DNA from: Desulfurellaceae bacterium bin18 | GTDB taxonomy: Bacteria; Desulfobacterota; Binatia; Bin18 | Assembly: GCA_002238415.1 (NCBI GenBank) | Contig: MPMI01000012.1 | Location: 50,612-114,611, forward strand | Length of the DNA: 64,000 nucleotides | Direction: 5' to 3' | In this document: positions 8,526-15,567 of the stretch, in pieces | How positions within the stretch are numbered: position 1 is the first letter of the stretch | Layout: each line of letters begins with the position of its first letter | Made by a program: the position numbers and the translations under genes | Notes under the pieces: model-generated | What the model saw: only the letters and a program-made list of their open reading frames with translations | What the model was told of the DNA's origin: nothing | The model's database searches: none

Positions 8526-8756
8526 CTAACTTGTAGGGTACTTGCAGGGTAGCTTGTGGGGTACTTGGTCCCGACTTGGTCCCGACTTGGTCCCGACAAT
8601 CTCGCCCTTATCCGTGACCCCAAGCAGGATGACGCCCCCGGAGGCATTGGCAAAGGCGCACATCTCTCGTCCAAGGTCGGACGGCATGGAACGTTTGAAC
8701 TCGGATGTGAATCCTTCGCCTTGGGCAAGCAAGGCCTGGAACTCTTGCGCGTTCAT
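8526..8756 (-). pseudogene. truncated AlbA_2-domain (putative DNA-binding / ATP-binding) protein
   Basis: 76 residues from MNAQEFQALLAQGEGFTSEF. The segments GEGFTSEFKRS and CAFANASGGVILLGVTDKGEIVG are the start of the AlbA_2 (formerly AAA_4/Schlafen-like) domain, found in proteins of about 400-500 residues. Here homology stops right after GEIVG and the frame enters an 11-bp tandem repeat that reads GTKSGPSRDQV before terminating. In full-length relatives, QV-rich repeats of this kind lie in the linker before the C-terminal winged helix, so an internal deletion joining these two points would explain the structure. Confidence 0.75.
8531..8597 (-). repeat. 11-bp tandem repeat, six units
   Basis: On the minus strand three exact units of GTCGGGACCAA are followed by three diverged units (GTACCCCACAA, GCTACCCTGCAA, GTACCCTACAA). 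One diverged unit is 12 nt. An 11-nt unit changes frame at each copy, so three copies encode one 11-residue period (GTKSGPSRDQV) and gain or loss of one unit shifts the frame. Confidence 0.95.
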
Positions 8757-8875
8757 GTCGGCTCGGTCCGCTGTTCGCGGAGGATGCTCAGTCCTCCATC
8801 TTATTGACGAATCACACGGACAGCATACCATACATCAATGGCGAAGATGATAATCTCTTAAAAAGGAAGCGCAAA

Positions 8876-9121
8876 ATGTCAGAGGAATATCAGTTGCACC
8901 TCCAGATCAAGCGGCTGGAGACCGGAGAATATCTTGCAACAGCAGACGATTTCCCCGGTCTGGTGGCTCAGGGGAGGACCGTAGCCGAAGCGGTGGAAAT
9001 TGCTCAGGACGTGGCGAGAAAGCTGATTGAGTCCTACCGGGAACATGGCGACCTCTTGCCAAAGGGCTTGCGCCCCATGAACAGGGCGGTCGTAGAGTTG
9101 GATGTCTCTATTGGTGTCTGA
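8876..9121 (+). CDS. HicB-like antitoxin domain protein
   Basis: 81 residues starting at MSEEYQLHL, chosen because AAGGA precedes it by about 10 nt; an open frame upstream has no such site. LETGEYLATADDFPGLVAQGRT and AVEIAQDVARKL form the degenerate RNase-H-like fold of HicB antitoxins (shown as EYLATADDFPGLVAQGRT). There is no obvious C-terminal DNA-binding domain. No hicA-like gene (short, with a KPRE...GSHH pattern) is adjacent; instead a 116-residue unknown gene overlaps its stop codon. It is on the plus strand, opposite to the hsd genes. Confidence 0.75.
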   Translation: MSEEYQLHLQIKRLETGEYLATADDFPGLVAQGRTVAEAVEIAQDVARKLIESYREHGDLLPKGLRPMNRAVVELDVSIGV

Positions 9122-9471
9122 TGGGGCGTCTGGCCGGTTTCACTATGAGCGATTTGAGTTTGCTGAGATGCCTTTACGCGAGTGTCGAGGCATATGGGAC
9201 CCTGATAGATAGAGCTATTCAACAGCTTGGGCAGGGGAGGGTTGATCCGACCGGGCCAGATCAGAAGCAACTCGCTCAGCTCCTTATCAACGCAAGCGAT
9301 CAAGGTCTGGAATCCCAGTCGCTTGACGCCTTGATGCTAGACAGCCTGCTCAGAACAAATACGGGCGAGCCTTTATCGGACTGGAAACGGCTTGGTGAGC
9401 AACTTCAGAACGGTGATGTAGACCAAGCCTACCTGAGACAACTCGAAGTGCTTGCTCAAGGATTAGAGTAA
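9121..9471 (+). CDS. unknown protein coupled to the HicB-like gene
   Basis: 116 residues; the ATG overlaps the hicB-like stop (TGATG), indicating translational coupling. An internal ATG at 9145 (MSDLSLLRC) is an alternative start. The sequence is helical and rich in Leu and Gln (AIQQLGQG, QKQLAQLLINASDQGLESQSLDALMLDSLL), with no membrane segment, Cys or nuclease motif that I recognise, and it does not resemble HicA. As the second gene of a coupled pair in a defence island it might be an atypical toxin or accessory factor; this is inference. Confidence 0.6.
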   Translation: MGRLAGFTMSDLSLLRCLYASVEAYGTLIDRAIQQLGQGRVDPTGPDQKQLAQLLINASDQGLESQSLDALMLDSLLRTNTGEPLSDWKRLGEQLQNGDVDQAYLRQLEVLAQGLE

Positions 9472-9551
9472 GAGCGAGTGGGGGTAGCCGTAGCCCACCT
9501 ATATGTATGAGATGAGTTCTAATAATCAATTCAGACTAAAAAATGGTGATT

Positions 9552-12005
9552 CTAACGAAGAAGTCTTCTCCTATATGGTATTTTTAGTTTGGAGCACATG
9601 GCCTGAGTGATATTTTCCCTAATGGTATGCGTATTCATATAGTTCTGAGTTTTTAGGGATATCATCCGTTCTATGACTTTATTTCTCTTGTGAGTGGCAA
9701 ATAATTTTTCAAAATATCTCTTTTCCTTGTCTTCAAAATTTTCAATTGAGTCCAACATAGCAGCGTAGCCGACCAAGTCGTAAGCTGGTGTTGATTTAGT
9801 CTTAACTATTTCCTCCACCAATCCCCTAATTTCTGGCTTATTTACAGCAGTTGCCGTTTTGTCGATGAGAGTAAGCGTTGCAATAAACATTAAAAACTGA
9901 ACATCTTTGCGGATTTGTTCTATAGTAAATTCCGGGCTTCTTTGACGTACGAAGTGGGCAAAATCGTTGATCTGTTCTTCGTCAAGAAGAATGAGCTTGA
10001 TTATACGAAGGCCCCCATCAGTAACGATCTCAATAATTTCCTTTATCTTACTTTTCTCTAGATTCCCGTATTTATTCCTGAGTATCTGACCAAGTATTTC
10101 GTTACTTTTAAGTATACGGTAGATTTCCTTGAAGGATTCATGGACACCTTCCTCATCGTGGTCGAAGCCTGTATCTCGACCGTCTTGTAAATCTCGCTGT
10201 TTTCGGACTTCCTGCCTCTCGTGCTCCACACTGTTATTTGAGGATACGTCCTCCGGTATGGTTTTTACGATTTCCTGGAAAGTCTTGGTTTCTTGATCAT
10301 TCAGAATAGCCGGTTTGACATTATCCAGAGAAGTCAACGTTCGAAGCAAAATTTCATCTATAATATTATTATCCCTACTATGATGGATGATAAAGATTAA
10401 GGTTAGACAGTTCGTATTGACGAAACTTTTATAGGCCATTTCCTCGATGATGCCTTTGTGCGCTATGGAGTTATCCGATAAATATTTACCCAGGAAATAA
10501 TAGTACATATAAGGATTTCTGAATTTTCTATTTTTAATAATGCCATAGTCTTGATTCTGTAATCTGTTGATTATCGTATCCTTGATAAGGAATTGCTTTC
10601 CGTAGATCGTCTTAAAATCGTCAAATTCATCTTCGCTAAGTGAGTGCGCTCCATCTCTCCCTTTTCTATGAATGTAAAAAGCTAGGTGACAGCTAAAATT
10701 GATGCAGGCGTTAATTTCACTGTCTTCCTCTCGTATCCCTGATTTCAACAGGTGCGCGAGTATCATCACATAATAGCAGTGACCATAAGATGTTATACCA
10801 AGATTCCGCGGCATGAATCCTTCATATGTTTGTAATATTGAGAGAATGTAAAATGGGTACCTGGGAAGGATTTTGTTGCTGAGAATTATGGAATTGATAT
10901 TGTTTTCTATCTGATCAACTCTCCCGTCGGTGATTGCCTGGCTCTCGTCCGACAACTCGGACCATTTCCTGAGCAACTTCTCTTGTTTTACTTGGGTCAA
11001 TGGGTTGATTTTGATATGGGTGAAATCGGCCAGATGTGGTTCGTTCATCCAGTAGGTGCTGTATACATCAGAAGAGACCGTAACAATAACATTACGGAAA
11101 TGCTTCTTGGCGAACACTATATGGTCCATTGATTTTCGTTGATCAGAAAGATTGTCAAATAGAATAGTGATGTTCTCTTGCTCTCGCCATAAAGAGAAAT
11201 CGCCACGAAATTGATTTCTATAAATTCCTTCATAAACCCTCTCTGTTGGGGTCTTTCTTTCTATTTCCTTCAGGTCAATCAGCAGTGCTGGCTTTTGCTG
11301 TTTAGCGAGGGTGAGGAAAATATGGCGGCAAAGAGCGGTTTTTCCACTCAGTCCCTCTCCGTCAATCAAAACATATTTTTCGTCAATTATTTGATTTGCA
11401 TCTTCGAAAATCAGGGTTCTCTTTTCGCTCAAGCTGTGGATGGATGGAAATACGAATAGATCGTCTAAAGTGATGTTCTGCTTTCGTTGCGAAATAAAAT
11501 CTGTGCCGGATATCTCTGATATGTATTCTTTTTTCGGAGTAAGGTTCATTCTAATATCGTTAATCACGCTCTTTATGCCTTCATAAATTTGTTGCCAAGC
11601 TATATCTCTGTCATTGAACTGAGTGACTGGCTTTCCATCCTGCGGTAGGACCAGAAATTCTCTCATGTCATCAAAATCTCTCCAGCTACATTGCCTGATA
11701 ATGATAGGGATGATTCTTGCTTTCCCATCTTGGGACAGTTGTTTTGCATAACTCCACTCTTTTTTACATTCTTCTGAAGCAAGAAAATTTCGGCTAATTA
11801 AAAACGTAAAAATATCTGACTCTTCCATGTTCCGATTTATCGTATCGTCTATACGCTGACCGGGGAGTATGCATCCATCGCTCCATTGTTTAAGGCCATC
11901 ATCTTCCAGCAGTTTTAGAGTGCTTTCCATCGTTTCCTTGAAACTGGAATCCTTATGGCAATAGCTATAAAATAGCCTCATTGGAAATAATGAATCTTTC
12001 CTCAT
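9552..12005 (-). CDS. TIR-STAND protein, candidate anti-phage effector
   Basis: 817 residues. Residues 9-150 form a TIR domain: MRLFYSYCHKD, then DIFTFLISRNFLASEECKKEW, in which E83 sits at the usual NADase Glu position. Residues ~190-450 are a STAND/NACHT-like NTPase with Walker A GEGLSGKT (216-223) and a Walker B-like ITILFDNLSD (~279-288). The C-terminal ~350 residues are helical with no recognised sensor repeats. The expected mode is that ligand sensing by the C-terminus drives oligomerisation and NAD+ depletion. The start has GGGGGA upstream. Base composition is clearly more A/T-rich than the flanking genes, a sign of transfer. It begins 43 nt after hsdS on the same strand. Confidence 0.88.
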   Translation of the reverse strand: MRKDSLFPMRLFYSYCHKDSSFKETMESTLKLLEDDGLKQWSDGCILPGQRIDDTINRNMEESDIFTFLISRNFLASEECKKEWSYAKQLSQDGKARIIPIIIRQCSWRDFDDMREFLVLPQDGKPVTQFNDRDIAWQQIYEGIKSVINDIRMNLTPKKEYISEISGTDFISQRKQNITLDDLFVFPSIHSLSEKRTLIFEDANQIIDEKYVLIDGEGLSGKTALCRHIFLTLAKQQKPALLIDLKEIERKTPTERVYEGIYRNQFRGDFSLWREQENITILFDNLSDQRKSMDHIVFAKKHFRNVIVTVSSDVYSTYWMNEPHLADFTHIKINPLTQVKQEKLLRKWSELSDESQAITDGRVDQIENNINSIILSNKILPRYPFYILSILQTYEGFMPRNLGITSYGHCYYVMILAHLLKSGIREEDSEINACINFSCHLAFYIHRKGRDGAHSLSEDEFDDFKTIYGKQFLIKDTIINRLQNQDYGIIKNRKFRNPYMYYYFLGKYLSDNSIAHKGIIEEMAYKSFVNTNCLTLIFIIHHSRDNNIIDEILLRTLTSLDNVKPAILNDQETKTFQEIVKTIPEDVSSNNSVEHERQEVRKQRDLQDGRDTGFDHDEEGVHESFKEIYRILKSNEILGQILRNKYGNLEKSKIKEIIEIVTDGGLRIIKLILLDEEQINDFAHFVRQRSPEFTIEQIRKDVQFLMFIATLTLIDKTATAVNKPEIRGLVEEIVKTKSTPAYDLVGYAAMLDSIENFEDKEKRYFEKLFATHKRNKVIERMISLKTQNYMNTHTIRENITQAMCSKLKIPYRRRLLR

Positions 12006-12048
12006 CTCTTTCCCCCTATATCCACCGAAATCGTTTATAGCGTGGAGG

Positions 12049-13296
12049 CTATGGGAATATTTCTCTAGGGTCTACTACTATTAGACTTCCGGCACCGTCC
12101 CCACTCATCAGCCGTGGCAACAACAACTCGCGAGCTTGAGCGAGTTTCCGTGTTTCATGCGAGAGCGCGTCAATCTGTCGTATCATCGGAGTGACATGGT
12201 TCGAGAACATCCGAATGACGGATTCGTCTGGAACTAGGAAGGGAATCTGTCTGAAGGTGTCGCGGATAATGGCGTCGAAGACAGACCCGACAGCCCGACT
12301 ACGGAACTGCTCAACGCCTTCAACGAGCGCAAAGTAGAGAAAATGCTGGTTGAGGGGTGGTTGAGCAATTAGCGCGTAGCATGTCTGATTCATAGCCATG
12401 TCGGTCTGCGCGAGCGTTAGTTTGCCAACGGTGCCGCGTGCGGTGATGAAGAGCGTGTCCTTGGGATACAATCTGCTGCTACAGTTGCGGAGACCGTCTT
12501 CCGTTAGGGTCCTTTCGGTGCTGAACGTGTAGAGACAATCAGTTGCATCCTTTGGGGTGAAGAAGGGAATATCGTCCCCCCAGTAGCTGGGTACGCTTGT
12601 CTTGGGGGTGCCTCCGCTAAGGACATCCATCACTTCAAATGCAGTCCTCCTCTCCCACCCCTCCGGCACCCCATCTTTAACCCTGACGTGCTCATACCCA
12701 GGGAACCGAAGCCGCACGAACCACTCCTTGTACAGCAGCCGCGCCGCCTGCTCCAGCAATTGAATCCGTCGCCGGTTGTTTTCAATCAGGGTGTCGTAGG
12801 CGGAGATTATTTCTGAAACCCGCTTTTGAGTCGGCAAGGGTGGGAAGGGAAAACCAATTTCGGCGATCCTATAAAGCGCTAGCTTCGGTTGAGAGGTCCC
12901 GCCTGTAAGGTTTGCAATCTGCCCTTGGCCAACCGATCCGCGCAAAAAGCACATCAGGTATCTATGGTCAACTTCATCCGAGAAGTTAGTGATTTTGGCT
13001 GCGTTCTCTGTAAGGCTTGCCCCCGATAGGTCTTCAGGCACGATGCCAACACGACCAATTGTCCCTGCGATACTGATGTAAACATCGCCTGCTTGAATCG
13101 TGTAGCGTTTTATCGCCTCAAATGTTTCTTCGTCGATGTACTTGAGATTTGAACGGTCAATACCATCATCGGCAAAGTCCACAACACGGAGATACGGATG
13201 AGCAGTTGGCCCGTCTAGTACAGATTTGCCTTTGGGTAGTCTCTTTCCTCCTTTTACCGTTGCAATCTCACCGATTTTCTTCACACTGATACTCAT
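12049..13296 (-). CDS. hsdS: type I restriction-modification specificity subunit S
   Basis: 415 residues with two target-recognition domains, each about 150 residues, and helical spacers. The first begins KKIGEIATVKGGKRL; the second begins after GVPEGWERRTAFEVMDVLSGGTP with the classic SYWGDDIPFFTPKD. The central spacer IENNRRRIQLLEQAARLLYKEWF is the conserved coiled region, and the C-terminal ETRKLAQARELLLPRLMSG is the second conserved helix. It directs methylation and cleavage by HsdM and HsdR. It is separated from hsdM by about 2.9 kb of inserted genes. Confidence 0.95.
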   Translation of the reverse strand: MSISVKKIGEIATVKGGKRLPKGKSVLDGPTAHPYLRVVDFADDGIDRSNLKYIDEETFEAIKRYTIQAGDVYISIAGTIGRVGIVPEDLSGASLTENAAKITNFSDEVDHRYLMCFLRGSVGQGQIANLTGGTSQPKLALYRIAEIGFPFPPLPTQKRVSEIISAYDTLIENNRRRIQLLEQAARLLYKEWFVRLRFPGYEHVRVKDGVPEGWERRTAFEVMDVLSGGTPKTSVPSYWGDDIPFFTPKDATDCLYTFSTERTLTEDGLRNCSSRLYPKDTLFITARGTVGKLTLAQTDMAMNQTCYALIAQPPLNQHFLYFALVEGVEQFRSRAVGSVFDAIIRDTFRQIPFLVPDESVIRMFSNHVTPMIRQIDALSHETRKLAQARELLLPRLMSGDGAGSLIVVDPREIFP

Positions 13297-13308
13297 CCGC
13301 CCAATTCC

Positions 13309-13530
13309 TCAACCTTCATGCTCGGATGTATCCTTCAACAAATCCCCGTACATTTCCGGGTCCGGCTCAATTTCCACGACTTTTCCATCCCGCATGACCA
13401 CAACGCCGGTGCCGGCCTGGTGGGCGATGAGGTGGGCGCGTCTGGCGGCACGCATGAGGGCGGCTGTCACGCCTTCCGTGTCTGTGTCGTTCGGATTTGG
13501 AGGCGTTTTTTCAGGGGGTTCTTTTATCAT
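13309..13530 (-). CDS. small toxin-antitoxin-associated protein (copy 2 of a paralogous pair)
   Basis: 73 residues from ATG at 13530 (MIKEPPEKTPP); the longer open frame upstream is the zeta-toxin remnant in another reading. The core RAHLIAHQAGTGVVVMRD then GKVVEIEPDPEMYG is nearly identical to the gene at 15026-15247, also at DNA level over about 100 bp, while the ends differ. It begins inside the last codons of the zeta-toxin remnant, as expected for the third gene of a zeta-toxin operon. No function is known to me; toxin neutralisation is inferred from position. Confidence 0.65.
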   Translation of the reverse strand: MIKEPPEKTPPNPNDTDTEGVTAALMRAARRAHLIAHQAGTGVVVMRDGKVVEIEPDPEMYGDLLKDTSEHEG

Positions 13531-13684
13531 TGTCTTTCTTCTCCAGCAGGACCGGCGTTGTTCCGCTGTTGTTATACCACAACCAATCGTCAACACAGGG
13601 CCGGTATATTGTCTTGAAGTTACGGAGACAGGGAAGCGTCTTCTCGAACTTTTTTGGGATGGAGAGGCGAATGCGCTGGGGTTG
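13511..13684 (-). pseudogene. C-terminal fragment of a zeta-type toxin
   Basis: The minus strand encodes LSIPKKFEKTLPCLRNF then KTIYRPCVDDWLWYNNSG then TTPVLLE. This matches the end of short zeta-toxin kinases (pattern ...IP..v..R...gl.NF..lY.pl.D.W.vYdNS...P.li). Nothing zeta-like lies upstream of ~13684; there the sequence becomes the promoter and 5' region of the oppositely oriented orf100-dcd pair. The start of the same gene appears to be at 14739-14783. Confidence 0.7.
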
Positions 13685-13738
13685 AGTGGCCTGCGCTGAC
13701 GCGCTAAACGTGGGGCCACTACGAAGGAGGGCGGAAGA

Positions 13739-14041
13739 ATGACGACATTTCAGGTTGGACAATATGTCAATGTCTTGTGCGATATTCACCCAGGCGCGTT
13801 TCCTGGTGAATACTTAGTCACGCTTGAAACACACGATGGTGCGTCTTCAGGATTTGTCCGTGCCGAATATGTCACTCTCTCACAGACCGGTGAGGCCCAA
13901 GGTTCCATTCAAGGTATCGTCAGAGCGATAGAAGGCGACACCATTACTGTCCAACTTCCCGGTTCGTTTTTTACCACCGCTATGGGCTTAACGACGTTTC
14001 CCGCAAGTTGGGCCAATGAACACGTGACGGTGGCAGCCTAA
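13739..14041 (+). CDS. unknown 100-residue protein upstream of dcd
   Basis: 100 residues, preceded by a strong GAAGGAGG site. It looks like an all-beta protein: FQVGQYVNVLCDIHPGAFPG, EYLVTLE, GFVRAEYVTLS, QGIVRAIEGDTITVQLPG and a C-terminal strand, compatible with two SH3-like or OB-like barrels. No signal peptide or catalytic motif is seen. dcd starts 13 nt downstream, so they are one transcript. Both lie between the two halves of the zeta-toxin gene. It could be a regulatory partner of the deaminase; that is inference. Confidence 0.65.
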   Translation: MTTFQVGQYVNVLCDIHPGAFPGEYLVTLETHDGASSGFVRAEYVTLSQTGEAQGSIQGIVRAIEGDTITVQLPGSFFTTAMGLTTFPASWANEHVTVAA

Positions 14042-14054
14042 TTCCGGTTGCGCT

Positions 14055-14651
14055 ATGGTACTCTCACAACCCGATATCCAAAAAGCGGTTGAAGATGGAC
14101 ACATTTCCTTCTCTCCTGCCTTGGAAGACAACCAGTGGGGTGAAGCCTCTGTTGATTTACGCCTCGGGTTCAGTTTTACCGTTTTACGGAATGATCTGAC
14201 CGGCGTAAAAGTTTCGGTTGCTAATGGCTTACGGACACTTGGCGTCGGCGATTTCTGGCGAACAAAAGAATTGCAAGAGAAAGATGACTTGGGCAAAGCT
14301 GAGACGTACACTGTTGATCCTGGGGAATTCGTCTTAGCGATGACTCACGAGCGAGTCACCGTACCCCGCAATATGATTGCACTGATTGAGGGACGGAGCA
14401 CTTATGCGCGTGTCGGCTTGAGTATGCATCAGACAGCGCCGTGGATTCAGCCGGGATGGGACGGACAAATCATTCTGGAGATCATGAATAATGGTCCGCT
14501 ACAAATAGAGTTGACCCCCCTCAAGGATCGGCCGTGCCAGCTCACATTCTTTACTCTGAGTTCTCCTCTACCTGAGGATATGGCATACGGAGCACGCAAA
14601 ACCGACGTGTATCAAGGGCAGACTCATCCTCTCAGACATGAGAGAAAGTAA
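14055..14651 (+). CDS. dcd: dCTP deaminase
   Basis: 198 residues, trimeric dUTPase-like fold, converting dCTP to dUTP. Diagnostic residues: GRSTYARVGL (S115, R119), TAPWIQPGWDGQIILEI with catalytic Glu E142, and a C-terminal YQGQ lid. Family members include housekeeping enzymes and phage-defence deaminases that deplete dCTP. Placement here, on the opposite strand from the hsd genes and inside a broken toxin gene in a defence island, favours the defence role, but the sequence alone cannot separate the two. It forms a two-gene unit with the 100-residue protein upstream. Confidence 0.9.
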   Translation: MVLSQPDIQKAVEDGHISFSPALEDNQWGEASVDLRLGFSFTVLRNDLTGVKVSVANGLRTLGVGDFWRTKELQEKDDLGKAETYTVDPGEFVLAMTHERVTVPRNMIALIEGRSTYARVGLSMHQTAPWIQPGWDGQIILEIMNNGPLQIELTPLKDRPCQLTFFTLSSPLPEDMAYGARKTDVYQGQTHPLRHERK

Positions 14652-14738
14652 TTGCCCTCTCATACCCTACTACACCGTTTCAGAATGAGAGCTGAAAACA
14701 ATACCGGCTCGCCCATTTCATACTTTGGCCTTCCATCT

Positions 14739-14783
14739 TCACACCTCTGGCCCGGCGATGATAATGACTTTTTTATCCGGCAT
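14739..14783 (-). pseudogene. N-terminal fragment of a zeta-type toxin
   Basis: Directly after the TGA of the 81-residue gene the minus strand reads MPDKKVIIIAGP, then EV and a stop. VIIIAGP is the strand leading into the Walker A loop (AGPNGAGKT) of zeta toxins; the break falls inside that loop. The remaining C-terminal third is at 13511-13684, about 1.06 kb downstream, with orf100-dcd between them. The N-terminal match is only 12 residues but is in the expected place and strand. Confidence 0.6.
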
Positions 14784-15029
14784 TCATTGGTCCCCACTTC
14801 GTTCCCACGAAGCCCGAAGATCGCGTTGAAATGTCACCGGATCATCAATCTCACGGAAGGCCTGAATCTTGCCGACAAGGTCTGACAGGAAATCGGCGCT
14901 TTCTGTTTTCTCTTGTTCCTGTTCTTGCAGATACACGGCAACACGCGCTTTGCGTCCAAATGCCTCACGAAAGTCCGGCGGGAGTTTGCCATCTGTAGCG
15001 ATGACTATTTCCTTCTCGATCAATTTCAT
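14784..15029 (-). CDS. antitoxin-like protein preceding the zeta-toxin remnant
   Basis: 81 residues. The start KEIVIATDGKLPPDFREAFG resembles short antitoxins with a swapped-hairpin-like N-terminus; a charged linker QEQEQEK follows, then a helical tail FQRDLRASWER. It overlaps the upstream 73-residue gene by ATGA, and its own stop abuts the ATG of the zeta-toxin fragment, so it was probably the cognate antitoxin of that toxin. With the toxin broken, retention of an intact frame suggests recent damage or another role. Confidence 0.6.
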   Translation of the reverse strand: MKLIEKEIVIATDGKLPPDFREAFGRKARVAVYLQEQEQEKTESADFLSDLVGKIQAFREIDDPVTFQRDLRASWERSGDQ

Positions 15030-15247
15030 AGTTCCTCCCTTATCGTATTGCTCAACAACTCCCCATACATTTCCGGGTCCGGCTCAATTTCCACAACTTT
15101 TCCATCCCGCATGACCACAACGCCGGTGCCGGCCTGGTGGGCGATGAGGTGGGCGCGTTGAGCGGCGCGGAAAAGAGCGGCTGGAGCTGCCTGCATGTCG
15201 GGGTCGGCCAATTTAGATATCGGGACTTTGTACTTGCTCTTTTTCAT
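15026..15247 (-). CDS. small toxin-antitoxin-associated protein (copy 1)
   Basis: 73 residues beginning MKKSKYKVPISKL. The core RAHLIAHQAGTGVVVMRD/GKVVEIEPDPEMYG is shared with 13309-13530; the N- and C-termini differ. DNA identity across about 100 bp of the core is nearly complete with few synonymous changes, implying recent duplication or gene conversion. It overlaps the MNT gene upstream and the 81-residue gene downstream by ATGA at both ends. Function unknown. Confidence 0.65.
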   Translation of the reverse strand: MKKSKYKVPISKLADPDMQAAPAALFRAAQRAHLIAHQAGTGVVVMRDGKVVEIEPDPEMYGELLSNTIREEL

Positions 15248-15567
15248 TGGCTGTCATTTCCCTGCTGCTTGGAATAAATAATCATTCCGAAGGTGTCTAT
15301 GTGTCGCTTGAGAAGGGCGGAGTTTATGCGTTCGTAGGCTTTGAGGTCGCAGGTTTGTGGAATGTCGAGGTCTTCCAGGTCAAGGGCGAGTCGTCCGAGT
15401 CGGCTGTCGTCCACAATGCCGCGTGTGGCCAGGTCAATGTCGGAATACGCCTTGGCCTTGCCGGTCGCGCGTGAGCCGAAAAGCCTCACCTCTGTCAGTT
15501 CGGGATAGGTGGCGAAGATGCGGCTGAGCTTTGCCATAACTGTCGGAGGAAGGTCCGGCGCGCTCAT
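15244..15567 (-). CDS. MNT-domain nucleotidyltransferase (MntA-like antitoxin)
   Basis: 107 residues of the minimal nucleotidyltransferase family. The signature GSx10DxD is G31-S32 ... D43-I-D45 (FGSRATGKAKAYSDIDL). In characterised MntA-HepT pairs the transferase AMPylates the HEPT toxin and so neutralises it. It overlaps the HEPT gene by ATGA upstream and the 73-residue gene by ATGA downstream. The frame is complete and near the usual length of ~100 residues. Confidence 0.9.
   Translation of the reverse strand: MSAPDLPPTVMAKLSRIFATYPELTEVRLFGSRATGKAKAYSDIDLATRGIVDDSRLGRLALDLEDLDIPQTCDLKAYERINSALLKRHIDTFGMIIYSKQQGNDSQ

Noticed and set aside
8531..8597. CRISPR-like tandem repeat
   Set aside because: Units are 11 bp without spacers and lie in a coding remnant; no cas genes in the window.
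14652..14885. 77-codon plus-strand frame after dcd
   Set aside because: Antisense to the zeta-toxin N-terminal fragment and the 81-residue gene; no start signal.
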